Of a DNA stretch of 64,000 nucleotides, positions 1-14,200 are shown piece by piece. A model generated the notes under the pieces. That model worked only from the letters and a program-made list of their open reading frames with translations. It was not told where the DNA came from and made no database searches. Source of the stretch: Tyto alba (Eukaryota > Chordata > Aves > Strigiformes > Tytonidae); NCBI RefSeq assembly GCF_018691265.1, contig NW_024881316.1:24219819-24283818 (forward strand), given 5' to 3'. The position numbers were made by a program, and so were the translations under genes. Position 1 is the stretch's first letter, and each line of letters begins with the position of its first letter.

Positions 1-1798
1 GCTTTGTCCTGCAGAGAGGCAAGGTATCGCTACTCAGGTAAATGTAGAAAGCATTTCCTGGAATCTGGGTGTACACAAAGCCCTAACAGTTCTGCACTGG
101 GAACTCTGTTGGATCAAAAAAGGAATCCAGAAATCAGCCTGAGGAATTGGTGTCTGTGTCTGACAGAACTTAAACATCTCTGTTAGGTGCCAGACTACTT
201 TCACTGCCACTGTCCTCTTCAGTTTTTAGACCTGTATTTCTGTGACTAACTGATCTAGAAGAATATACCCATAATGATGAGTTTCCAAATAAATACAGAA
301 CCTGTAAGAATATTTCACTTAGTATTTGTGTCTGCAGTCAGTTTTCACCTTTGATTTGTCCAGCTTATTTTAGTAGATGTCTGCAATGATGCAGGGCTCA
401 TGCTGCCTTATCCCAGTGAACGACTAGTAGGTACAGCTAGAAGCCATGCAAGTTAGAGTATCTGAATAGAGAAGTGATAAAAAACAATAATGGTAAAATG
501 GCACGAGGCTGTGGGTACCAATGGTGGGAGGCTGAATGGGAAGAAAGCAATTACATGTATATACTACTCACATATAAATTGTTCTAGGATTTCTGTTGGT
601 GATTTGTTGGTACTTCAACAACTTCTCCTTGATGGCCAGGATCATAAATGTGCTTATACATCTACATCTCACAACTCTCTGTCTAACTCATTAGCAACCT
701 AAAATTGAACATTCAAGATGGTATCAAGAAAGGAAAAAAAAAAAAACACCACCTCATTTTTTATTTGTAAGAAATGACCTCTTTTTAATTCCCTGCAAAG
801 CAAAATCATTCACAGCTATAGTATAGTAGAATAAATTGACACTTCTATTATAAAGTACAGAAGATAGATAAGCAACCATGCAAAAGTATGAAGCTTTGCA
901 TGTCCTCATCAAGCTAGGCTTGAGCTAGGAATTTCTCATGTAACAGTGAATGTGAACTTTCTAGCTGACAAAGGCAGTCTAACCATATTTGTCTGTAGCT
1001 GCAGAAATTAAAAAATACTGGTTTTGGGGAGCTATGTAGTAATTGAGGAAATGAACTTGTATGTAGCGGGCTGCCAAAGTTCTTGCTTGAATAATACATT
1101 AAAGACCACTAGGATTTTGTTTTATTATCAGCAGTGTGCTGGGGTACCCACTGCCTGGCAATGAAATTATTTACATCTAAACTAATTTTTAACAGAGCAA
1201 AACTAGTCATGATAGTTTAGTTAATATTTAAACACTGTACTACAGACAGTTTTTTTTTAAGCCAATAGGGAGGTACTGTATGAAATTAATGAGGTACAGA
1301 AGGCAGGAACTATAACATCTTGGCTTGTCTTTTCCTGATTTGTCATGTCACTGCACGTCACTTTTATTCAATTTTTTATTTGCAAAACAGGAATAAGACT
1401 CATCTCTTTAGTTTGTGAAATGCTAAAAAAAATCTACAGTGGAGAGTATCAGACAAGTACAAATTATTTTTATGAAGTCTAGATTTAAGATTTATTTTTG
1501 AAATTGAAGTTTAGAAACTGAATAGTGTTTGATATAGAATGTAATTTTGAGATTAAAAAAGCTGAGGTATATGTTTGGGCAAGTGATCAAAACACATACA
1601 AGCCAAATCAAATTATCAGAGTTCTGTAACACTCCACTTCCTTTCCTCTGCACAACCTGGCACACTGAAGAATTTATGTAGTACAACATGAAGGTAGGAA
1701 AGACTTCTTGTATGAAGCATGCACATATTTTGGGATCTTGGAAGAATGTTAGTATTTTTTCATTCCTGTTTTAAGAAACATGTAGAAATGGGAAGGTT
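1..1798. other. Non-coding, probably HMGCLL1 intron
   Basis: AT-rich sequence with short chance open frames only, plus a poly-A tract near 735 and a poly-T tract near 1250. No exon, RNA gene or complete repeat was recognised. Confidence 0.5.
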
Positions 1799-2245
1799 TT
1801 GGCAGACGTCACAAGTTTACTTTCCTCTGCTGTTTACGAAGATACGCTAGGAAACTGCAGAAAAATTAACAAAGATCTCCAGAAACTAATTTCAAGGTTC
1901 ATACAGGGAAACATTAGAAAACACAGCTTGACTGAGAATAGCTGTATGGGATTCAGGAAGGGCTGGTCATGCTTCAGTATTTTGCTGGAATCCTTTGAGG
2001 CAGTCACTGCCAAAGAAGACAAAGGATATACAGTGGCCATCATACGCTTTGATTTTTCAGAAAACACTTTACAGTGTTCTGCACTGGAAATTAATATTAA
2101 GGCGTGGAGGCATGTAATAAGTGGAAAGTTGGCTAAATGGCAGGAAACAAATGGAGTTATGAAACAGAATTTTTTCAAGCTGGAAAGCACCGATCAGCAG
2201 GGTTGTAGAATTATTGGCCTGTGGGTCACAGGTTTTCCTGCTTAA
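1790..2245 (+). mobile_element. Ancient CR1-like LINE reverse-transcriptase relic
   Basis: The + frame over 1799-2245 reads through 149 codons with the order of motifs found in bird CR1 reverse transcriptase: ED-x2-GN-x-R, a leucine/isoleucine-rich stretch, GF-x-KG-x-SC, then AVTA-x2-DKGY-x-V and the palm-type I-x-FDFS. Most other residues have drifted and no flanking CR1 3' end is visible, so this is an old, internally preserved fragment. It is probably not functional. Similarity is by eye. Confidence 0.55.
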
Positions 2246-5200
2246 ATGAATAATTTGCAATATCATAATGCTCGTGTCCAGGGCAATTGTTCTAACTTGT
2301 AGATATTAAACTTTTAAAGTTGTAGATTTCCATTATGATAAACAGGATACCTAGCACTAGTTGTAAGTGTAAATCTGTGTAATATTCTAAAACATGCAAA
2401 AGAAAAATTTTGTGGTCAAAAATAAGCATATAGGAATACACATAATTTTAGGTAAAGCAAGACATTGTTTATTACACCATGCCTGTCCTTTTAAATAAGG
2501 GTCTTCCTAGAGCTTTCTACTTTTGGATTTCTCTAGGAACTAATTTATCCTATGGACTTACCAGGCATTTTCTAGGTTTAAAAATGTAAGCAATACTGTT
2601 GATTTATTTGTCAGCAAAGTAAAAGTGCTGTTAGCAATAACACAAAATTCTTTAGAAAACATCACTTTGCTTTTTTGTTTCTGTTTCCTTTTATTCCCTT
2701 TTCCTCATGGAAACAACATAGCACTTAGGTAAAGCTAGCAATTAAAAAAATCAGATGTTTAAACTGAAGGAGTACATGATATTAGGAAAGAAAAGAGTGA
2801 GTAGAATTATTTAAGACTGAAAGCCAACAAGACAGAGGTGGATAAGGCTGTGTGTTTGAAAGCAGGTAAGTTAGGGGGAAAATGGCAGGTGAATTGTGAA
2901 AAGGTAGCAGACTGCAAGGTTTCTGTGAAGAAAACTTTAAAAGAGGGTGTGTGCTTTAGGGAAGTAGAGAAACACTTGCATTTTATCAAATAATATTGCT
3001 ACTGTGAGTAGTCAGCTAGTTACTTTTGTGAGTGAAAAAACATACTGCACAAATGAATAAATCAGACCTACATATGGGAAGAAAATGAAAACATAGGCAT
3101 TCATAGTGAAAATCAAGAGATGTTTTCCTGTACTTTCTCTGGTTTTGTTTTTTGTTTTTGTTTGTATGTTTGTTTGTTTTATTTATTATTTTTTGCCTTT
3201 TTATGGGTACTGGTTCTACATTGTTGCCTGTCATTTCAGCAAAGTAAGAAAGCAAGCAAATGAACAGGCAGTACCAATCCTGCTCTTTTCTTAGATCAGT
3301 ACAAAAGAAGTAGCAACCCTATTTTTACTGCTTTCCACTGCTTTTTGCAGGATGTGCATAGTGTGCAATTTCTGAGGAGTTGAAATTTTTTGACTTTTCT
3401 TCCTATGCTTCAGAAAAACTTGATAGTCTGATAGTTCACAAATAAATTCCTCATTGCTGTTATTACAACTGTTACACTATTATTAGGGGAAAAAAAGTTT
3501 AGACTGTCTTTCAAGATTTTTATTTTTTTAACTTGTTAGGATAGCAAAGGGAATATATTTGTTATTGTATACTGAAATAGCAGCCAGAGTTCCTGAGGCA
3601 AAGATGTATTTACATGCATATACCAACAGGTAGCCTGTATGTTTTCGTGGTTTTTGTTTTTTATTTTAAATGAAATTTAGTATATTGTAAATTATTAACA
3701 AATAATAGAAATCTACATTGTTCTAGCTGCCTCTAATATGATGATTGAATTTCAGAAGCTTTCAACCCTAGTTACTGAACCAACAAACCTCAAGTCTAGG
3801 TCTGTTTCAGGATACTAATCAGACAAAGGGATCCTTCATCAGCTATAGATTATTCTCATCTCCAAAATCCCTCACTAGGGCTGACTTGGAGCAGTAGACA
3901 CAACTTCCCTTTGGCTTACAATCAAACCTCAAGTGTCTATTAAAACATTTTAAACCTTGAATTTCTCATGCAAATATACACATCTCTATATCTCAGCAAG
4001 TCCATACAGATTTATCACCCTCGGTCTAAATGGAATATGGATGGAGTAATCACTGCAGCAACTAGAGAAATAAAATCTGAAGTGGTTTTAGTTTTCTATT
4101 TTAAAGCCAAAGATAATTTCTGTACTAATTGCATTGAAGATGTGGATTTACAGAAAGAATCAATTTGGCCCAAATATTCTATACTCTTTTCTCTTTTTCC
4201 ATACTTGCATCCTTCCTGCATACTTCTACCTTTTTCTTGGAATACTGTTTTATTGTGGCTTTCCTAGTCACATCTTAAATGCTTTCATTTCTGAGTTTCC
4301 CATCCTGTAAGTGGTGTTCATTTCACATTTCATTCTTCAGTGTCAGTGGTACATTCCAATTTCATCTTCATTGATCATTTTCTGATTCATTAAATCTAGA
4401 AGCATTAAGGCCGTGCTGATTTGGTTGACCACTACCTAGAAGGCATTCTAGTATTGCTTTCATTACTGTACAGCTTTCTCCTCTTGTGAATGCACTTCTT
4501 CCCATGCAAACATAAACAGATTCAGGGAATTCACTTTAAGTGATTCCTTGGTCTTCATCAGATTCTGTTCTGCCGCATTATTCTTTAGTTGTCATATCTG
4601 GAACTATAGTTTGTCAAAGGGAAAGGAATTAGTATTAATAGAATACGAGATGACAATTCTGTCTTATTTCACCTTTTGCCAGCTAATAAGAGGCCTGCAA
4701 AGTTGTGCTTACAAACAAGGTTTACACAAAATAGCATAGAATATAATTTAGATACAAACCCAGCAGATTATATTCGCATTTGAGGATAATACTCCATACA
4801 GATGGTTAGTGTCTACCTCCCCTCTCCTTTGTTCTCACTTGTAATGCCTTTTTGCCATTCTTTGCCTCTGTCAGTGCTTAAGCAGAGTAAATATCCTGCT
4901 GGCAGCTCACTGGCAAGAAGGGAGAATGATGTGAACGGATACTGTGCTCCTACATTCACCTAATCCTAATATTTTCCCTGGCACTTATGTTAATTTTTTC
5001 CTCTCTTTCACTATTTTCCTAGTCATTGTTTGATAGTTGTAAGTCCACATGGCCAAAGCAATAGTCTTTTTACAGACCTCCTTTTATCATCCCAACTGTG
5101 TCTTGTTTAACTTGACTATTTAAATGTCTAAGAGTCAGCATCATCCAGTTCTGAAGTGGACTGGGCAGTAATCCAGCTCTTTCTGTTAGAGACAGACATT

Positions 5201-8200
5201 CATTTTTTTGGACTAGAAACAAATTACTTCCAAATGCTGGAAATGTAAGAGGGCTTTTCAAAATAGGTTTTCAGGTGTTTATAGAACAAATCAGTATAAA
5301 ATAGTTTTTGAAATGCTAAGCCCAATTTAAAATAAATATTTAGTTCTTTTAGGAGTTGTGAAAATATATCACTAGAAAACTGAAGTCACTTATCTGTAGC
5401 ATGCATAAAAAGTACAGTGAGGGCACACTGGTGTCAAATTCCCCATGCATATTTCTATTGTTCCTCAACTGGATTGCATGCATAAAAAAGGGTAGTATTT
5501 TGTTTTTTTTTTTTTTTTTACATGAGACTACATGGCTGGCTGTAGGCTTGATGAGATGACTGCCTGTAGCAATCAGAAATTGAACCGGTAACTTATTTTG
5601 CAACAGTTTTTGATTCAATTCCTGAAAATCAGTCTAAATTATCAAGATGACTAGAAAATGAAGAGTTTTCATCACCCTGAAGGTTGTTTTTTGTGCCTTA
5701 TGCAGCATCATGTAGGCCCTCTCTCATTCACAGAAAGACAAGCCAGTTCTTCACAGCTGTTACCTGTCCCTTTTGGTTTTATGATGTCTTGCTTGTCTCT
5801 CACACACCTTCCGGCTTTTACAACAAATGAAATGGAATTTCCACAAATAAGTATCCTACACAACCATCTCATCTCAGAACTGCTCCATCTTTGCAAGACT
5901 GTCCCATTCTCCCTTCTCAGCACCTCTCCCACAGCGTGCATTTCTTCATCAATTTCAGTCTCATCAGCTGTCACATTAATTTTATATATGAGACTGCATG
6001 TCTGAATAGGCTTTGCACTCCTGCAGTTGCTGTATCACTCCTTTAAAGTGTTCCTAGTCTCAGTACCTCCTGGCCTCTCTGGCACTAAGGCCAAATGTTA
6101 GGAAAAGCTTGCATCCATAAAAATAAAATTCTAACCTTCCAAAATAAGGTCAGCACTTCCAGACTGACAACTGTGAATGATCCCTAAAAGGTGCTAATTC
6201 CCAGACTGTGCCAGAAATTGTTTGGTAGGGCACTACCTGGCCCAGCCCAAAGTTGTGCCAGGGGCTGTGCAAGAGTTATAGTGGACAGTTGTGTTCCAGT
6301 CGTGATGCCATTTAGTTTATTGGTCATATATATATATAGATATGTATAGCCACAAAAGAGCACAAGTTCCTGTTTACTAACAGCTCAAAAGAGAGATTTT
6401 TGCTGTCATTCCTAGTGGCCATTCGAGGATGCCTCAAGAGCTGAAATTCGGAGGTTCTGGTCAGCACTGCATGTGCTGCTGCCGTCCCTGAGGATTTCAC
6501 TGCAGAGCTGTTACAGGTCTGCCTTAAACATCTATACTCTGCCTCCATCTCTACAGCTAAGGTGGGACTCCCCACATTGCATGTCTTTGATTCAAGGCAT
6601 GGGGGCATGACTATCCATCACTCTTTACTAGGATGACACATCTAAGTGCACATGTTGCTCTGAATAGCAGAACTATTTCAGCTAAGTTTTTCCAGAGCAC
6701 TGTAGTTCAGGGCAAATAGCTGTCCCACAGGATATCAACTTGATTAATAAAAGAGTGGCAAAGCTCTAAGCAGCTCTCTATAGCATCTGAATGTGGAGAA
6801 TGCTGGCCAGTCTTTGTAACTGACGTAGCTAACACGCCAATTTAAATTAAATTTATAATTGATATACACCACAAAAATCGATGTCTGGATTTAAAAAATA
6901 GTAATCTAAAACATGTTCTAGATCAGTATGAACTTTGTGTTCATTAGACCACATATTCATCCCTCTGATTAAGATATGATGGTGATTCTAGGATATACAC
7001 TTTTAGATACTTTCTAATCTAAAACATAGGAGGATGACAGTAGTTGTGTATCTAGCTTTGTGTTTTCAGCTAGTCTCCTTGATTGACTGTGCTACAGTCT
7101 TATTCCTTTTGCTTTCTCTTTGTGTTGAGCTTACATGCTGCTCACTAAAAAGGTACGTGGTACAGTGACAAAAATAACATACAATATTTCAATATAATTT
7201 TAAAAATAATTGTGAAAGAAAAATTCCAAAATTTTGGTGAGGATACAATTATTTTAAGTACCTTTAAAAACAGGGTTTTATTCAGGATTTAATTCCTCAT
7301 TCAACTTTCATGGTATTTTGTGATTAACTTATTTCTGTAAGAGTTGCTTGTTTTTAGAAATTCTCTCTATAATCATATTGCACTTTAATGAGTCTGTGGC
7401 TCTATATACATCAGCTAGAAGATCATCAATGGCTTTTAGACATACCTATTTTTCTACTCGATGGAAATGTCTTCCTTTCCTTTTTTACCCTGAAGTAGTT
7501 TTTGTTAAAGTTTAACAGCAAGTTTAAAATAAGGACAGAATCACTACAGTTCTTGCCACTTGGAAATGACTGGTTTTTTTCATTACCTTTTGTTATTTGT
7601 GAGCGTGTCTATTCTAGTTTCTGCCTGGAAAGGAGGGCATTGCATGGAAACTGACTTTCAGACCAAGCAAGGGTCAGAGGAGTTTGCCATGGCAGGAACA
7701 GTCCTGGGAAATCACAAATCCCAGTGTCTCCAGTAGGGAAGCGCAGTGTTTACAGGATGATGCTTCCTTCCTTTTGGGCAGCTCTACAGACAGCTGTGCT
7801 GAGGGGGTGGAACTAAACCTCTGGCCATTCTTGCATATTTATGGCTCCTCAGAACCAATTCTGTTATCATCCAGCAAACAATGAAGGAGGGAGAGTTACT
7901 TCCTGTTGCTGAGATACATCAGGTGGCTTTAAACAAGCTCTGAGGGTGTTTCCTAAGGTAGATTAAACTGCAGAGATTTTATGATCAGACAGACTGAACG
8001 CACTCTAAAAGACTGTGTTGGGTGGATCTTTGTAGCCATCTGAGAACAAGTGACTGTTCGCATAAGTGGAATAAGTCAAAGATGACTCTTCCGTTAAGAC
8101 AGAAACCAAAGCTGATGCAGTACTTAAAGTATGACAATCATCTTTTCTTTCTGTGCTGTGGTGAAGCAATACTGAACCAGTCTCCTGAGTCAATTCATTT

Positions 8201-11200
8201 GTCACTTATATTTTTTTTTTCTATTGAAATATTACAGTACAAATTGAAACAGCCAGGCTTTCAGAAATAAGAAGTTTGTGATCATTTTTTTTTAAAGATA
8301 AATGAATGATAGTTTTATACGCTCTGTATTTTTTGCCAGCTTGCATATTTTCCTGTTTATTTTTTCTCCTTTGTTGCTTAGTGCAAGTGCTATACGGTGA
8401 CAGATTGTCAGAGGCAAATGATGTGATTTACTTAACACAGAGTCCTTTCAAATGCATAAAGTAAACAATTATAGAAAGATTTCTCTCTGATCTCTTTCAT
8501 AACAGTAAGATTTTGCTTGCTCTAAGAGTTGCAACAATAGGTAACAATTTTTAATTTAATGTAGTATCTTTTCCTCTGAAAAATAAACTGAACAAACAGA
8601 ATAAAAGTGGACTTAACAAAGTAATATAATGTGCATCTAGAGCAAAAGATAAGATGCTAAGTTGAATACCTTTTTAAACAAGTGTTCTGGTTTTACTGGT
8701 AGCAGATATATTGGATGAGCCCTTTGGAACTGTTTTTTTTTTTTTTAATTAACTTTATTCAGAGTAAGGGAAAAAAAATTATAAGACATATTATTTTGTG
8801 GCTCCCCACTTCAGTGCTACCACTTAATTAGTCAAGGTACTGAAAGGAAGGATTCTTTTGGCGGTATTGTAATCTGATAAATCACTGCAATGTGATGAAT
8901 ATTACAAAATTGATCCAGTTATAATGGAATAGTAGAAGCTGAGAAACTGTCACACTTTTTTTTTAGCTTCTTGCATTATGATGAAAATCATGGTGAAAAC
9001 TTTATTTGAAATAAATATTCATTCTCCCTATGGTGTCCGAAAAGATGTTGTATTTGATTGCATCTTCTTTGGTCACATTACTGTAATTATTAATTGTTTA
9101 ATCCCATCCTGGAATTCTACTTAGGACATTACATTTTAGCACAAAATAGAATGTTCTACTTCCTTGAAGTTATATAGATGAATGACTAAAACATATATTC
9201 CAGACCTCTTAAAGGGAGGTTGCTCCTTGGTGCTGAATCTTTGCAGTAGATGCTACATTTTCCAACAAAACCTTAGTGGTCCCATTTGTTAAATACATTT
9301 GTCTGAGTCTTGAATTAAATTAAACATGTGCATAGCTGTTTGCAAGTTCAGGGGCTATTTAGAGAGAATGAATTTTAAGAAAAAAAATACTGATAGACAT
9401 AATATACTTTTTTTGTTGTTGTAGCAAACGATGTAAAAGGGAATAATCAAGTTGAAAGAAAACAGAAATATCTAATACTTTATTACACTGTAATTTCTAC
9501 TGCAATATTGCCATAACTTTTCCTTAACTAATTGGAAACCTAGTCTTTAGTTCCTCTAGAGAATGAGGTGTGCAAGAATTAATACATTTGTTTTTGTTGT
9601 TGGGTTTTAGTTTATGGTTTTTGATGTTGTATTTTTTCCCCTTGACTTTCAGAACACAGATACCAGTAAAGAAAAAAGAAGGCAGTATAACTACTGTAAA
9701 TATTTTATAAAATGTCCATCTGAAGCCCCTCAACCTCTGGTAATTAGAGGCCATACTGTGTAGATTGACAGGGTAAATTACCAGTTAATGTTTACACAAC
9801 AAAACATATGCCCAGTACAATATCCTACACTGATGTTACTGAAACCAGAGTCCGGAAATGTACAGTGGAAACAAGACGTGGTACTTTTCTTGTGCCAACA
9901 CAAACAGCAATTACAGCACAGTGTGAGAGAAGTCATAAGAAATACTACTGCATATCAGTAGTTCAACAAAGTCAGCACTTTTGTGTAATTGCAGGGGAAA
10001 AGGGCTGAAAAACATTACAGATCTCAGCAAGAAATGGCCCTTTATACTTTTAAACTGATCCTTGATAAAACAATGCCGGGGTCATGAGAAGGCTACTCTG
10101 CCAATTTTGCTTCACTGTGGGATCCATTGACATCTGGCTGAGCTGTGGAAGCTGGAAAACTTCTTTAATATTCTCTTGACAGTAAAATGGACATGTGGAA
10201 AACATTCTAATCTGTTAATCTTTGTTGCTCCTGAAGAAAAGGACATTTGGCTTTATACTTCATGATAATAAATATTAACTCTCCAGATCTAGCTGTAAAT
10301 AAGTTAAAAGCATTTCAATGGAGAATGCAGTTCTTTTTTTTCCAAATATGGGAGAAGATGGATATGCACCTGTGTAATCCAGATGATGTAATAGATGCCA
10401 GGAGGTTTTTTTCTAAGGGTAGTTTACCGTACGTTTTGGCAATCCACTTTTCTTTATGCTGAGTGTGTTTTGTCAATGAATACTGGGCAGCAGAATCTCT
10501 GAACTTCCTTACATCCTAGGTACTAAAATAGAATGAAGTATTGTTTCACTCAGGGGATTATGAGAATAGAATTAAGAGAGATTCAAAATAGTAATTACAT
10601 CTGATTAAAAAGTACTGGGTTTATATAACAGCGTTAACTGTACAAATTATTTTTGGCCTAGACTTTAAATCTAATATGGAGTGATAGTGAATGATGAAGA
10701 TATACGTCTATTCAGCTTGAGATAGGATGCACAATTCTTCATTTCTGCTGTGGGATCTATCTCCAGAAATGATAATAGGCATCTCCCACATTAGAAAATA
10801 ACTGCTAGGAGCATATATTCTGTATTGTAAGTATGAATCATATATTGTGTATATTAATATAAAATGCAAAAGATACCATGGATTATGGAAAAATTAAACT
10901 AGAATTCAAAATTCTGCTCATCCTTGTAGTACATTTTAAATTAATCTGAACAACTAAAACTGTGCATTAAGATAACACTTTTATACACTAGATAAAGCGA
11001 TTTTCCAGTTCTAAGTTGCAAATTATATCATTGTAACACGTGTACCCTGCTGGAAATGTGTGGCTTCCTTTAGAAAACTTCCAAGAATCTTCTTTTGCAA
11101 AATAAGTAGCCTCAGGAATTAACAGAGCTGTTTGTCTTTTTTATTTCCGCCCCCCCCCCAAAAGATGAAAGCCGTAACAGTTAAAAAGATGAAAACAGAC

Positions 11201-14200
11201 TTTTGTTCTCTGATCCAACCAGGTTCTTTTCTTTCTGCCCGCTTATTAATGAATTAAGATATTTCATTGGTAGTTATTGAGATCTGCAAGAGGAATCACA
11301 TCTACGAGCTTCAACTATAGGTTAGAAATAATAATAATGTTACAGTCTTGAAGTCCATGCTCTTGCTCAAGCGATCTCCCAGTGAATAATAATTTCAATA
11401 CAGTAAGAATTAGTCAAATCCAATTCATTTGTGCATTTGAGGAGTTTCAAGAGATCTGGGTCTGTATAAAATGCCAGACTCTTCTAAGAAGTGGTACTGT
11501 GCTGCCAGTGCTTTATATCTTGCTGTTACATAAGGAGAATGAAAGTGCAGCAAAATCTGACTGAAAAGTGGAGGGGCAAAGGTGAAGTTAGCTTGGGGCT
11601 AGACTTCTCAGGGATATGTACAGAACACACTACCATCCTGGTGTTTCTCAAGTAGCTGAAAACTTAAGCTTCAGCAGGACCTTCCATTTAGATGTTGTCA
11701 TGTGTTTGTGAAGCACAGCACAATTTGGGTCTCAAATGGGAAAAAAGCCATAGGCACGAGTTTTGTGTTCACTGCCTGGGTGTCCCACATACCCAATAGT
11801 TAGGACATTTATTTAGAGGGAAGATGAAGAATAAACCCGAGTCCCAGGTAGGATAATATCACTGCTTGACTACTGGATGTATTTGCATTTGGATATGTGT
11901 ATGCATTTTTTTAGCTCTACTGATGAATCTGCTCCATTTCTAAGTCAGCTAAATCTTTCTGGGATGGTTATTGAGAGGGGGGGGGGGAAAAAGTTTGACT
12001 ATAGCCTAGCTTGATTCCTATTAAATAGGTGAAATGGGAAGAAAGATATTACAACAGTTACAACAGTAAGCTGAGCAACCTTCTGGAAAGCATAGGTACT
12101 AACATCAGAGGAAAAGCCTTGGAATCATGAGATAGGAGTAGTTATCTACTTAAACTGTAATGTGCAACAGATTATTTAATACACCGTTACTGCCATCATG
12201 TTTGGGATAGTAGCCAAAACCTTCAGCAGATGCTTTGGTATGTGGCAGAGATAAGGGAGAATTGGATTGAAGTATATTTACCAACTGCTTCCTTGCTTTG
12301 TATATCATCACATGCAGAAACAAGTGTAGGTCTAGTTGACAAGGTGTGAGTGGGAACAGTACTAAAAGTCACTAATATCTGAAAAGGTCTTTTCACTCTA
12401 AATGTGAAAACTCATTATGCAGTTAAGATGGAAAGCACTGCATGAAGCTGAGTTAGTTGTGGAAGAAAAATGTCCTTGTACTAGAACTAACAGACATCAA
12501 TCTTAGTGTCCAACAACTTAAACTGAGGTCTCACCTTTAGTAAGTCTTAGCATTCCTTGGGGAAAGCTACGCAGAGGGAGACAGAGAAGAGGCTGACCTT
12601 AGCATACATTTTCAGACACCTGTAGAACCCATTAGAATTCCTGATGTCATGTTGGGGTCCCTCCATCCATGTTGGTCCATTGAGCTTCCCCAGCTTCCAT
12701 GCCAAGGAGCCAGTGGTAGTTTTCAGGCTGTGCAGACCACACATGTTGTCTGAGTGATCAGCTCCAGACAAGGAGCTGGTACTTCTGTAGGACTCCACCT
12801 CACATCTGGAGATGAGTCCTAGGGATGCGTGGGAGGTCCCCATTTTTGCTGAGTGGCAGGTGGACCTGATTTTAGAGACAATACAAAGAATGAAAGTCAA
12901 AACAAAGTGGTTTTTGTGGGTGGGTGATGTTCCTTGCTCTAGGGGAGTCAGGTGCTACTGTGTGAGGGCTTTGGCTGAATTGAATTCAGATGAGATTTGT
13001 AAATGCTGTTACTATTTCATTCCTTTAGGTACCCTGATGCTGACATACCATAATACTACTGTGGAATTAAAATAGTTCTGTTCTGCTTTCCCAGCTTTCT
13101 TATAAATGCCATCATTGCTACAAAAATATTTTATAAAAGTAGATGTTCTCTGCCACCCACCTATTTTGTTTGCAAACATTGGTACAAGCTAGTGTCCTCT
13201 GCCACTTGGTGCATCATGATGGAAGTGTTCTGTTCATACGAAGTGAGGGGAATTAGACCTCCAGGAACAGTTTTGGCCACCCAGCTTAAGCCACAGAGTG
13301 AATCAACAGCAGAAATTTGTCTTCCAGTAACTAGAAGGGTTGGGAGTTGACAGAAACGATCCAGGACTGAACAAGATCAGAAGAATTTGTATTTTCTTTA
13401 TAAGTCATAGATACCAATAAAAGGGGTACCTAAAATAGATGAACTAAGTTATATGTTCTCTGAATGTAGGAAAAATTATCCTTTTCAGATTCTGTGATGC
13501 TCAGGTCAGATTTGCCATTTTCACTGATGGATTCACATGTTCCACATTTGCGACGTGTGCTTCATGTACTAGATCAGTACCATTCCTTGATTCTCCGTAG
13601 TAGCTCTCTGTCCTTTTTCAGTATTGTAACTCACAGTGAAGTGTGCTCTCTGCAGCCTTCATCTCAAACATTGATTTTTACCTGTGGTTCCATCCTTCAT
13701 CCAACCCATTCTCAGATGACCATCCATAATTCAGCCATTATGATAATTCGGGCATTTTATTTTAGTAGGTATGTCTCTCTACTCTGCTTGTCCTCTGTGA
13801 ACCACCCCTTGCAAAGTGACTGGATTTTCTTTCTTCACTGTCAGCAGTTCCAAACATGCTTCTTCAGACCCAGCAAAATTTTCCTCTCCCAGACCAACCC
13901 AGAGTAACTTTACCATCAAGTTAAGTAATCTTTTTGTCTTCCCTGTCCATTCAAAGCTCTCCATTTCTTTTCGGGTTTATTTTTATTCATTTACACTGGC
14001 ATGTAGCGTGTGAGAAAAACCTGGTTGTCAGCCAGCTGCATGTAGGGCACAAACAGCCTGCCACAGTTGTTGCACCTCTAGACTACACATTTCTTTCCCT
14101 GCCTACCTCAAAGTTGCTCTTTGCTTTTCTTCTCCAGTTCCCCCTTTCCCTCCAGATCCCAAGAATATTATATTTTGTGTTCTACCTGTTTAACTGGTCT

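Noticed and set aside
13494..13907. 137-codon open frame on the + strand
   Set aside because: Ser/Leu/Phe/His-rich chance translation of pyrimidine-rich DNA, overlapped by other frames of the same kind.
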